Source of the DNA: Limnanthes douglasii subsp. nivea
Taxonomy: Eukaryota > Streptophyta > Magnoliopsida > Brassicales > Limnanthaceae
DNA: 64,000 nt
Direction: 5' to 3'
NCBI GenBank assembly: GCA_036936605.1
Contig: JAUPFV010000003.1
Coordinates: 102,433,278-102,497,277 of the forward strand
A program made the translations under genes and the position numbers. Shown one piece after another: positions 1-10,860 of the stretch. Each line of letters opens with the position of its first letter. The stretch's first letter is position 1. The notes under the pieces are model-generated. The model ran no database searches, was not told where the DNA came from, and was given only the letters and a program-made list of their open reading frames with translations.

Positions 1-16
1 GTCGAAAGTAGAAGCC

Positions 17-2047
17 GTGCGAGACTGGCCTATTCCTACTTCCATCACTGAAGTCCGCTCTTTTCACGGATTGGTCTCTTTTTACAGACGGTTCATACAT
101 AACTTCAGCACTGTTATGGCTCCCATTACAGAGTGTATGAAGGGCAAGACATTCTGCTGGACCCCTCAAGCAGCTAAAGCGTTTGAGAAAATCAAGGTAA
201 GACTGACCACTGCACCGATTCTGGTTTTACCTGACTTTTCTACAGGATTTGAACTGCATTGTGATGCGTCCGGATTGGGCATTGGCGCTGTACTCAGCCA
301 ACGAGGTCGTCCGGTAGCATACTTCAGCGAAAAGTTAAGTGGAGCTAAACTTAACTACATCACCTATGACAAGGAGTTCTATGCAGTTGTACGAGCTTTG
401 AAGCACTGGAGTTCCTACTTGGCCTACAATGACTTTATCCTGTACACCGATCATGATGCCTTAAAACATCTTCAGAGTCAGGAGAAACTCTCTTCCCGTC
501 ATGCATGTTGGGCAGCATTTACGCAACAATTTACATTTTCCATTAAGCATACTTCGGGGACAGTTAACCGCGTAGCTGACGCATTAAGCCGACGCAGCAT
601 GATGATTCGTATGGAAGGAAAAGTTGTGAGATTCGAGATGATGAAGGATCTACTGGCTATCGATCCATATTTTGGTCCTATTCTAGAGGACGTCAGCGCA
701 GGTTTGAGAAAATATTTTGCAGTGAGCAACGGTTACCTCTTCAAAGGTAATTTACTTTGTGTTCCTGAGGGCAGTTTGAGATTACTGATTGTACAGGAGA
801 GACATAACGAGGGTCAGGGGGGTAGAGATCAAACCCTTCACTCTGTATCTAGTCAGTTCTTCTGGCCGCATTTGAGGCGAGATGTTATCCGTTTTGTAGC
901 TGGTTGTCGGATTTGCCAGGTGGCAAAAGGTACATCCTCCAACGCAGGTCTATACCTACCACTCCCAATACCGGAAGGACCATGGTAAAACGTCAGCATG
1001 GATTTCATCTCTAGGCTGCCAAGAACACAGAGAGGTAACGATTCTATTTTTGTAGTGGTTGACAGGTTTTCTAAGATGGCCCACTTCATTGCCTGCAAGA
1101 AAACCACAGATGCTGTGAATGTTGCTAATTTATACTTTCGTGAGGTCTACCGCTTACATGGTCTACCATTGAATATCGTTTCTGATCACGATGCGCGGTT
1201 TGTGGGGCATTTTTGGAGGAGTTTGTGGCGCCTCACAAACACGAAGCTGAGTTTTAGCAGCGCATATCACCCGCAGACAGACGGCCAAACCGAGGTAACT
1301 AATCGAACGATAGGCAACATGTTACGCACAAAGGTCTCTGGGAACTTGAAAGCATGAGATTCTCGTCTTTATCATGTTGAGTTCGCCTACAACAGGCACC
1401 ATAAGCGCAGTACTGGGTATAGTCCCTTCATGGTAGTCTATGGTTATAACCCACGGGGTCCTATGGACTTAGCTTTCCCAACGCTTGATAAGGTCCCAGC
1501 TAAGGTCGAGAACGCCATTGCTGATCTATGGGAGATCCATGCGAACACCCACAAACACCTGGAGGAAACAACACAGAAGTATAAGATTGCCGCAGATAAG
1601 AAGCGCCGCCTGGTGGAGTTTGCAGTGGGAGACTTTGTATGGGCTGTTTTGACCAGGGATCGCTATCCTGCACACGAGTACAACAAGTTGGCTGCAAGGA
1701 AGGTGGGTCCGTTTGAAATTATTGAAAAGATTAATCCCAATGCATACAGGTTGAAACTACCTAGCCACATGAAGACCCATAACGTTTTCAACGTGAAGCA
1801 CCTGGTGCCATTTACCGCTGCTGCTGAGGATGATGAAGCTGAGAATTCGTGGGCGAATTCTTCCGAAGAAGGGGAGGATGATGTAGTTGCACAAGCCCAT
1901 GACTATATGGCCCTTTTGGACAAACGGAAACAGGCTTTATTTGGGGCCCAGATATCAGAATTAGGCGATGCGACCACTCAAATCGAACGCGTCGAGAAGC
2001 CCAACAATTTTCGAAAGCATCACAAAGTGATGAAGTCCAGGCCCTAA
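17..2047 (+). pseudogene. Ty3/gypsy retrotransposon pol fragment (RNase H and integrase)
   Basis: The window opens inside a polyprotein. In order it shows the end of the RT connection, an RNase H domain (CDASGLGIGAVLSQ, YTDHDAL, ADALSRR), a zinc-type integrase N-terminus and the integrase core with all three acidic positions ([21 protein letters not shown]), then a GPF-type C-terminal region. The core wording ([13 protein letters not shown]) resembles chromoviruses of the CRM/Galadriel type; that lineage call is inference. One frame runs from 17 to 2047 but is broken by two nonsense codons: TAA at 986-988, where the family normally has an acidic residue, and TGA at 1355-1357, where tryptophan is expected. 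There is no frameshift, so decay is recent or slow. The 5' half (gag, protease, RT palm) lies outside the window. Confidence 0.9.
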
Positions 2048-2460
2048 ATTTAGTCGTTTAAACCCTCGTTTTGCTGTTTTAGTAAATTTTCTGCATTTTC
2101 TTATTTTATTTAGATTTTATTAAAATACATAACCAGCTCCAATCGCTTTGAAATTGGGCTGGGCTTTATTTTTTTGCATAACAAAAAAAGCTGTAATTTT
2201 GGGCTAGGGTTTCGAGCACTTCTATAAAAGGCTCTCAAACCCTAGTTTTGCCTCAGACTTTTTTTAATACAATTTTGATTTTCTTTAAAGTCTCCTTTAA
2301 TCTAACCTAGGGTTAGAACTATCCATCGGTTTTCTTGTCTTCTTCATCTTGATTTCTACAGCCGACGACTGTGTTTCAAAACCAGTCGCCACCATAAATT
2401 CTACCACCATAATTCCATAAATTCTACCACCATAATTTTCCTGATCCGTTCTGAATCTAC
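2048..2460 (+). repeat. Probable 3' LTR of the first Ty3/gypsy element
   Basis: No reading frame is present. A TATA box (CTATAAAAGG, 2222-2231) is followed by a CT-rich leader-like stretch, which looks like the U3-R-U5 layout of an LTR promoter sitting straight after pol. A 23-bp direct duplication lies at about 2391-2436. The exact LTR ends could not be fixed because the partner LTR is outside the window. Confidence 0.5.
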
Positions 2461-3035
2461 AATGAACCAGGGTATGAAACTAAAAATTATGACCTGTATA
2501 CGAGTCGGGCCGACTATGATTTTTAGTTTCTCTGGCCGGACCCAGCCCGAGAATATATACTATATATAAAATTAAAAATAATATTAACCTATTAAAAAAT
2601 TACTAATTACTAAAAAAACTTGTTTCTAATAATATATAAATTTTGTAATTCCAATTATTACTAATTAAATTCTTCCACTAAATTTTATTTTCAGTAATAT
2701 ATTTACTAATTAGATTCTCCCACTAAACTTAATCAATAATATTTAAATTCTTATAGTTATTAATTTATTTTTATATAAATTTATCATTAGTCATTATTTA
2801 ATCTAGCATTATGTTATTTGATAAGTTTGTCAACAAAAACAATGCTACATTTAATATCGACATTTGATTTTATTTTTAATGATTTTTTACAATAAATAAG
2901 AAGATGAAAGTATTGTGATAACTTATGATACTATTAGAAACTAGAAGAACTTTCAAAAATATTTATGTTTATTTTAATGTTTTATTTCACATTATTTTAA
3001 GACATGTTTTATACGGCATGTTTTATAAAGATTTA
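2461..3035. other. AT-rich non-coding interval with one hairpin
   Basis: No gene was recognised. An inverted repeat with 15-bp arms (2476-2490 and 2516-2530, one mismatch) encloses a 25-nt GC-rich loop. The remainder is AT-rich without visible structure. Confidence 0.5.
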
Positions 3036-3381
3036 GGCTAAAAGCATTGTTAGTCCCCCATGTTTACCACTTGTATCAACATAGTCCATTTCGTTCACTT
3101 TTGTATAAAACTCATCCCTTTCATTTTAAAAATTTGCACGATTAGACCCTACGAATAATCTGGGGGACCAAAAGTGATACAAAACTTGGGATTTGGGGAC
3201 CAAAAGTGATACAAAATTTAGAATTTAAGTGCCACGTGTCATTTTTTAAATGGTTTATATGTGTGGGGGGACTATATTTGCAAATTTTAAAACGAAAGGG
3301 ATGAGTTTTATGCAGAAGTAAACAAAATGGACTATGTTGATACAAGTGGTAAACATGGAGGACTAACAGTGTTTTTTACCC
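3036..3381. mobile_element. Mutator-type MITE with ~100-bp terminal inverted repeats
   Basis: The left end (3036 to about 3135) and the reverse complement of the right end (about 3281-3381) match almost base for base, including the shared stretch TGTTTACCACTTGTATCAAC. The termini read GGCTAAAAG and GGGTAAAAA. The element is flanked by a perfect 9-bp direct repeat AAAGATTTA (3027-3035 and 3382-3390). Long inverted repeats plus a 9-bp duplication are the signature of Mutator-like elements. The 346-bp body holds no transposase, so it is non-autonomous. Its centre carries two copies of GGGGACCAAAAGTGATAC about 32 bp apart. Confidence 0.85.
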
Positions 3382-3390
3382 AAAGATTTA

Positions 3391-4299
3391 TATTTTTTTA
3401 TTTGACTAACATTTAATGGTTTATTTCAGTATATATTTTTTTGGTTTAAAAAGTTTACATCTTAATTTTAGTATAAATCAAAAAATAAAATTTAGTTTGA
3501 GATGCGTTCCGATCAGGTCGAACCGAACCAAAAAATCCAAATAGTAAAAATAATGTTTGTGGGCCGGATCGGGCTGACCCACGGACACGTGCGGGTCGTG
3601 CTCAAGCTCAAAAATATTAAACTTATAGCGGCTCAGACCGGTTTAGGGTTCAAGTAAAAAAATTATGTTAATTGTTTAAGTATTTTACCTATCTACGCTT
3701 TTAACCAAAATAAAAAAATAAGTAGTTTTAATTTTTGGATGAAGTAGGCTCTTGAAATCTTCAAACACAAACTCAACAAAAAACATTTTATTTATATACT
3801 AAATTTAAGTTTTGAAACCAAAATCCTTAATAAAATCGCTGCAAAAAAATAATCATATTTTCCTAACAAAAACCATCTACTTTATACCTTAACAAAAAAC
3901 CCAAAACAAATGGAGAGCTCGAAGTTTATTGATGAAATTGGACCAACATAAGTGATCTACTTATAATTGGTTTATAAGTTGATAAAATTTAGTTTTAACG
4001 AGCTTAAGTGTTTTACTAACTTTTAATGTCATGTTATGGATAATCGAGTAAACATAACCAACATGAATGGTTTATAAAAAACCTTTAAATAACATAGTGT
4101 GCAAATAACAAACCAAACCATCCACGGTACAATACAAAACATAAAAAAATAAAATTAATCGTAAAATAAATAACATAGTCTGAAATAGAAACAAAGCCAT
4201 TAAGCAATCATAACCAAAATAAATCCTAAAATAAGAAAAGTGAGCCAAGGAGAAGTAAGTTACACCACTTGTTTCTTGAAGAGTCTCAAACATTCTAAA
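3391..4299. other. Non-coding interval
   Basis: AT-rich sequence with a slightly GC-richer patch at 3500-3660. No conserved reading frame or repeat structure was recognised. Confidence 0.5.
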
Positions 4300-6480
4300 T
4301 CATCTCTTGTGTGAATAGTGTTGATCTTACAAATAGTCTCAAGTAGTCTATCATCACCAGGATGCACATGTGGAGTGATGAAGTACCATCCATATCGAGC
4401 AATGTAGTCATCGTACTTACTCGTCTTCGACCTCTCCTATGAGGAAATATGAACTGTCAAGTGATCGTCGGTAAGTAAATGATCACACCAATCTTGCCAA
4501 ACTGTCCTATGCCAAAGGTAATATAAGAGATCTTCATTCTTATATGAAAGTTTTAGTAACATAGGAGGTGTTGGTGCATCATGTATGTGTCCAACCTATT
4601 GCATCACTCTATCGGACATATAACCTTCAACCATGCTCACCGTTGTAGATAGTCAAGTATATGACTATCTTGCACGAGAAACTGAGCTCTCATATGTTTA
4701 TATGGATTGAAGAAGACCTATAAAACAAAAACAACATAATATGTTACGATCAAATATAAATTTATACATTCTAGATATTCTTAAACTTAGAATAAATATA
4801 AGTTTGTGGCCTTACATCACTCTCCTTTAGATCACTAAGAACGACACAGATGCTATATTTGGATCGCACATTAGTGCCCACTAATCTCTTTTGAAAAAAA
4901 CTAACAATCTTTGGGCTTCAAATGATGTAAGATAGATTGTGAGGAGCTTTTAAAGATGGAAAGTGATTGTATCTAACATGGCCACAAAAGCGTATAGGTT
5001 ATGCTTTGAAGATTTTGAAACATCCCACTGAGCACGATAAAGGAAATCCAAAGCACTAACCCCCTAAGCTATAAACCATAACCTAACTTTCGTGTTCTCC
5101 AAACCGTAGTGATAGTCAGCTTGCACATTATTCTGACTGGTATCCGTGAATATAGTATACCCAGAGAAAAAACAGATAGTATGCGCATGGTACCTAGCGG
5201 ATAGTCTCTATGTCAAATAAAATAAAAATATAGATCCTTAGAAAATATTTCCTTGATACAATGTATTTGAAACCCCACTCCTCAGATAGACTCAAACTCG
5301 GAATAAACCTCATCAACCTTATGTTCTAGGAACTTGGCATAGTCGGTATATGTCTCATATCTTATAGTCTTATTAACCAATCTAGTATTCTACCAACAAC
5401 CGGGAGACTTGTAATGACGTGAGTGTCATCCCCCCAAAGCTGAACTAAAATATGTTGGTCTCTTGGTGCTAAAGTTCAACAAATACCTCGACCAACACTG
5501 ATTGAGTATAATACTGAGGAAGATGAGCTATGAGGGGTCCAGAACGATTACATGCGTTATAACTAGCTATTTCAGGTTGCACTGTCAAGTCTCACATGCG
5601 CAACACATTATAACGTATCAGATGACAAGACTACGAGACTATACACAGAAATATTTAATAAGAAAATAATACTTATTAAGAAATATATATTATAAGTAAA
5701 ATATTTAATTTAATATTTATAAACTTACATTCCTATGAGAGTGTTGAAAGCCTCGTGCTCTTTGTAGTCAGTTAATAGTGAAATTTTATTCCACTCTAAT
5801 AAAGCAAACTACCTCATTTGTCCTGTTCTCCGAGTCGCAATGTTGTTCTCCTCCTCAGGTAATTCGTGATTTGTATCACCACTATCGACACTACTGGAAA
5901 TGCATATCAGACTGAGGTGCACAATAAGTTGATGATGGTGGTGATGTGCTGATGGTATTGAAAGAACAACAACTGATGATGGTGCACAATAATCTACTAC
6001 ACCTAGTGCAACATGTCTAAATAATCCACTTCTCGTAACAATATCCACTTATTTGTCAATATTTTTACCATCATGCCCCGAACCTTTATTAATGCGACAC
6101 AATTATCATTCGATGTGCTTCAATTACTCAGTTTTCTCATTTTTCTTTTCAAAGGACTTCACAAGGAAAATTTACTTTCTGTAACGCTCATTTCTAAAGC
6201 TCTAACAATGGCGAGGGTGGTCATGCCGTGCACGGGATAACCCGAGTCAACAAATAATAAAAGTTAGATAAAAAATAACAAAAAAAGCACGAAAAACAAC
6301 TATTTTTAACTAAATTATACAACAAACAAGTATAAATAACTAAATAAAAACAATTAATAGGTAAAAATACAAAAAATCCAAAGGGCTTCGGTTATGCACT
6401 ATAGGTGCACCGACTATGCACGTATGGTGCATGGTATTTTGCACCATCCGTGTAGGCATGACACACCTATGATGTTGTAT
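4300..6480 (-). pseudogene. Plant mobile domain (PMD, PP7-long-form-like) gene remnant, copy 1
   Basis: Read on the minus strand, about 5220-4750 shows the plant mobile domain core: RYHAHTICFFSGYTIFTD, then the tract ending LDFLYRAQW, as in PMD proteins annotated 'serine/threonine-protein phosphatase 7 long form homolog'. Further on come the later family blocks EGYMSDRVMQ (about 4630) and YDDYIARYGWYFITPHVHP (about 4400). PMD proteins are either transposon-encoded or domesticated silencing factors (MAIL1/MAIN type). Several stop codons and small frameshifts interrupt the frame, so this copy is dead. AT-rich gaps between coding blocks (for example 5640-5730) may be introns. The N-terminal half, 5430-6480, is shared with a second copy at 60722-62328, which supports a mobile origin. 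No terminal repeats were found. Confidence 0.75.
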
Positions 6481-6970
6481 TTGGGCACAATCGGTATGTC
6501 GTCATGATTTCAGCAAGGAAAAGGTCCCCATATACTATTTAAACAACTTCAAGAATATCAAATTAAACCTAACAAAACCATAAAGTCATAAATAACAATA
6601 TTATTTCGAATATTAGAATGTGAGTTTTTTTTGTCTTTTTTAGTTAGTTTATTACTTTATATATTTTATTTATAATTTTTTGGGTAAAATTAAATAAAAA
6701 ATTGTGTATTTTTTTTCGAATATGAATAATATGTAGAAAAAATAACTTATATAGATTTTTTCTAGAAATAATTTAAAATATTTATTCAAGAAACAAAAAT
6801 GGATGTTATAAGAAAAGAATATATATATATATATTCTAATAAGGGTATCTGTTTTTTTATCCTAAATGGATTAGATAGATTACTATTAGATGAATTTATA
6901 AATATATGGAAGTAAATCATTTATATAAAAATAACTTGACCTAATTTAAAGCCTACTATTCATCATACGC
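6481..6970. other. AT-rich interval
   Basis: No gene was recognised. A perfectly self-complementary AT run lies at about 6817-6838. Confidence 0.5.
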
Positions 6971-7350
6971 TTGAAAGAGAATGGATATTTATTGGATCAT
7001 TCAGCATACTATGCGTATTCTCAAATAGTCCCCTTCTTTTCATCCCAAGAAGGAATCTCGCATAATACCTATTTGAGTTGTGTTCCATACATATCAAACG
7101 AGAATACCATCAACACTTTGAAAAAGGCTATAGGTAACCCTTGGCTATTTAGGTTCCTATTAAAACCAGGCTATGTTCAATTGTTGTAAAGGTTGGATAA
7201 AGCTAGACAGATCCCAGACTTTAAAGAATAAAGTATGGATCAACTTTGGGTAATCTGAGGGTTTCCAACAAGAAGTTCAGTATGGAGATAGGTCTAGCTA
7301 CTACTCTTTCTGTCTTCAGTTTGGTCACAAACTGAAAAGATACATAAAAT
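6971..7350 (+). pseudogene. LINE L1a ORF1 remnant
   Basis: The stretch around 7260-7345 can be read as QQEVQYGDRSSYYSFC followed by LQFGHKLKRYI. This matches the zinc-knuckle end of plant L1 ORF1 proteins (QEV.Y...P.YC..C...GH....C), with the first and last cysteines replaced by tyrosine. The preceding ORF from 6971 is probably the more divergent middle of the same protein. Frames shift several times. The assignment rests on position upstream of a clear endonuclease and on this motif. Confidence 0.5.
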
Positions 7351-8041
7351 TTCAATCATCCAAAAATAATAATGAAGATATTAGTAAAAAAAGACATATC
7401 CAACCTTGAAACCAAATCACCTAAAATAAAGGAATAAGGTATTCCCGAACTTAAATTAATAATAGTGAAGTTAGTTCATCAAGGTAACATAACTAGTAAC
7501 AAAGAAGAAGTAATTAAACAATCTATAAATGATTATAATTCCTCTAAAACTAAACATAAACCAATTTATAACCCAACTGGAATAAAGCCACCGATAATTC
7601 TTGAGAGTCAACAAGAACTATCCAATCTCATACCTTAGCTTAAAGAATTTGCCTTAAAGAAAGCTATGTACTCGATTGAGACATGCTTACTTCTATCAGC
7701 TACCAAATTATGTGGATTCACCAAACACTTCCACACCCCTCCCAAACCTTATCAGATTTTGAGTCTACCATTTTCACCTGTTGAATTAAATTAAGAAAAT
7801 AGAGCTTTCAAAATGTACATGAACAATAAAATAAAAAGATCCAAACTCATACCCTCCAAAAACCTTAATACTACCAAAGCTACTCAATTCAAAGGGCATG
7901 CGAGACCAAATACTGGCTTCTTCAAATGATAATAAAAGTATTATACTAGAATACAAGAGGTATATGCAATAAGGGCACAATAAAAAAGCTTAAATTAATC
8001 ATCAAATCAGAAAGCATTGTCTTTTTTGCTACCATGAACCT
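7351..8041 (+). other. Decayed ORF1-ORF2 linker of LINE L1a
   Basis: No continuous frame is visible. The interval lies between the ORF1 zinc-knuckle remnant and the endonuclease and is rich in K/N/S codons, as in the matching part of LINE L1b (about 43000-43580). Confidence 0.4.
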
Positions 8042-9131
8042 ATGATAGTTGAAGCTCATCTATCGAAGACTACTAGAAAGCTTGGTTTCTCTAATAAAAT
8101 TTCTAATATTTCTAACAAGATTTGGCTCTTTTGGAATATAGATTTCACAATAGACAATTCAGTCAATCATGATCAGCTCATTCGCCTAAAGGTTAAACAC
8201 TCTACTTTATATAAGAAAGTTTTGGTCTCTATTATATATGTTAAGTGCTCAAGAGTTCAAAGGATAGACTTATAGAATACCTTAACAAGTGTGGCTGATC
8301 ATAATATGGAGTAGCTAGTGATGGGAGATTTCAATGTCATCACTAACTCCACTGAGCAACTATCTTGCTCCTCCCTTTGCTTGAGGAACATAGGTGATAT
8401 AAACAACATTATTAATGAATCTCAGCTAACAAATGTTGGATTATCAGGCACAAAATATACATGAACTAACTCTCGCAAACAAAAGATATTGGACAGAGTT
8501 TTATAAAACAATGCATGGTCCAACTTCTTTGAAAACATTTTGGTCAAGCATATGGCCAAAACAATATTTGACCATAGCCTTTAAGGTATGAACATCTCTA
8601 ACTCTACCAACAAGGTTAGATTTTCATTCAAATTCCAAAACATGTGGCTCATATACTCATATTTCTTAAACATAATGAAAGTAAGCCTGAATGAGAACAT
8701 ATATACGCCCTGCTCTTCAAGTATTTTGGCAGAATTTAAAAAGATCAAAGTTAGGCTCAAGTCTTGAAACACATAGAAATGTGGAAACATCTTTAACGCC
8801 ATTTACCAATCGGAAGAAAAAGTAAAATTTTATGAAAATATTTTTGATGAAACTAAGACAATAGAGGATAAAATCAAGCTTACAAAAGCTCAAGGTTATC
8901 ATCTTCAACCTTTGGCAAAGGATGAAGCATTTTGGAGGAATACATGTAATATCATATGGATCAATGAAAATGATAAAAATAATGTAGAATTTCATAGTTA
9001 TATAAAGAAGAAAAGAAGTAAGAGTATAATTCTAAAATCCATGAAGATAACAAATAGATCAAGGATCCTCAAGAGCTGGGTACGTCTGTTGTAAACTACT
9101 TCAAGACTATATTAACAGAGAACTTTATACC
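8042..9131 (+). pseudogene. LINE L1a ORF2, endonuclease part (5' half)
   Basis: Aligned by eye to LINE L1b, this shows the apurinic-type endonuclease blocks: SNKIWLFWN, VSIIYVKCSRVQRIDL, MGDFNVIT (with the catalytic GDFN), VGLSGTKYT and KILDRVL. It then runs into the linker before the reverse transcriptase (LAKDEAFWRNTC). At least six stops interrupt it. The coding sense breaks off at 9131, exactly where LTR element A begins, and resumes at 19501, so this LINE was already in place when A inserted. The protein would nick target DNA for target-primed reverse transcription. Confidence 0.8.
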
Positions 9132-9555
9132 ATATGATCCTAGATATTTGTTAGTAATATTTTATGTCCTGAATATGTTTGTATGGGGATATTCGTCACA
9201 GTTATATTCATATGCTAATATTCTGTAGAGAAAGAAACAGAATTAGTAGAGAGAGAAAGAGACAAAAGATATAAATGAAATAACAATTGACTAATCATTG
9301 AACCATTTCCCCAAAGTGGTGTGTCCTTTATATACTACACGTGGTAAGTTCCTAATTTACATATTTACCCCCTCTTAAGTGGATCTTTTTACCCCACTTC
9401 TTTACTAACTATAAGCACACACACTAGTTATTACATATAACCCTCTTAACTCACATACTTGTCATGTTTTGTCCTTAATACTTTATTACATTAAATTAAT
9501 CCTTATTTATTATATTTAGCTATTATACCACCATATTTTTCTCCACTTATTAGTA
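9132..9555 (-). repeat. Element A left LTR (3' LTR in element sense)
   Basis: Direct partner of 19129-19500, with shared blocks such as GTATGGGGATAT and GTGTCCTTTATATA. The terminal dinucleotides are mutated here (plus-strand ends ATATGATCC and TTAGTA; the partner has TGATGATTCC and TTATCA). On the minus strand TATATAAAGG is kept in both copies and is the likely LTR TATA box. Confidence 0.85.
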
Positions 9556-9566
9556 GCCCCCAGTCT
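9556..9566 (-). promoter_or_regulatory. Element A polypurine tract
   Basis: In element sense the bases just before the 3' LTR read GACTGGGGGC. This is the expected purine-rich plus-strand primer site next to the LTR. Confidence 0.7.
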
Positions 9567-10860
9567 TTGTGAAGATATCTAAATAATGATTGACTCATAA
9601 AGGCGGATGTTTCTTCCTCATATGCCTCTTTGGACATTTCTTCATCTAGGACTCTTTGTCGGATTGTTCTTCCACTATTGCTCCTTGCTGAATTGTTTTT
9701 CTATTGGATTTTCTTGAGAATCCCTCTTTATCTGATCTCCTCATATTATTCCTCTCTTAGCTTCCCACCGGATAATTCTTCCTTTGATTCTTTTTTCAAA
9801 CTCAAGAGTTTATTATTGGAGATGACGACCTCATGTTTATTCGTTACTTAATTTGGGTTGCGTGTTGGAGTGGATCTTGATAGGTGGCATTCATACTGTG
9901 GCTTATCCATGTGTGAGAAAAGTTTTCGACTGATGCCATTGTCTAACCCCACATGTCAACTATTTTCTGACATGCATAAGAATGTCTTCCAAAAGGATTT
10001 GTACCAAATGAGAAAGCCTGCCAGAAGTACTTTTTACTTCTCGGTATGTGTGTGTGTGTCAAATCGTAGGCTCAACAGCTGTTCCAGAAAACTTCTCAGT
10101 TTCTCTAAGTGGTCGTTATCTAAGAAAACTCTTCAACTTACTTGCACCTTCACATACCTAGGAAGCCCATACTGCTCATATAATACTTGAATCCTCTCAT
10201 AGTTTTAAAGTTAGGCACACTATCCATTCTTATAGAGATAAAGTATAAACTTGGTTTAGAGACAAAAACAAACTATCCCACTAAACACTTTCTTTGAACT
10301 TTAATGCCTAGAGAATTCAAAAGACTTGATTGACATGAACTTTGGGATTTTTGCAACATAGGAAAGAGAGCTGAAGAGGTAAGAGTCGTTGGCATCGAAG
10401 AGAACCCAAACATTGTACAAGTTATCCAAACAAATTTTTATGGTAATTGGCTTCCTCTCCAGAAACATTCCAACATAGCATGAACCTCAGGCAACATTAT
10501 TTCGTTAGATCCCTCTCTCACTCAACCCCCTGGTCAAACTTATCTGAAGCGTGATAAGGGTGAACCTTGGTTCTACAAAATATACTCATAAAAACTCTTC
10601 GTTCCTTTTGATGGGAAAAAATAACAGAATCTTGAAGAAGCTAAAGGGGGTCGACATATAATGAAGAAATCTTTGGGGTCGGTTAAGTGGTCCATAAAAA
10701 TAAAGCTTACATCAATTGTTCCAACCTCATAGAGAAATCCACAAGGTACTTCCCAAACAACAACTGAGGTCATTCCTCGGAAATAGCCATCAAAATATGT
10801 TTGAAAAAATAAAGTTGTTGGCTCATCCTTACAGTTTATCTGATTGAGGCTCAACCCATC
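9567..10860. other. Element A internal region of unknown content
   Basis: Between the polypurine tract and the recognisable antisense gene lie about 1.3 kb without a protein I can name. Short open frames exist on both strands but none resembles the corresponding parts of C or D, where this interval is only about 430 bp. A short (TG)n run occurs near 10045. It may be a further decayed insertion or a lost aORF 5' part. Confidence 0.4.

Noticed and set aside
4072..4293. Hydrophobic minus-strand frame of 73 codons
   Set aside because: It lies at and beyond the end of the PMD remnant, mostly from AT-rich codons; no family recognised.
5925..5990. GATGGTG-like microsatellite as a regulatory repeat
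   Set aside because: Short, imperfect and inside the decayed PMD gene; no support for a function.
9630..10190. Two plus-strand frames in element A as candidate genes
   Set aside because: No similarity to the aORF of C or D, hydrophobic low-complexity content and no conserved motif.
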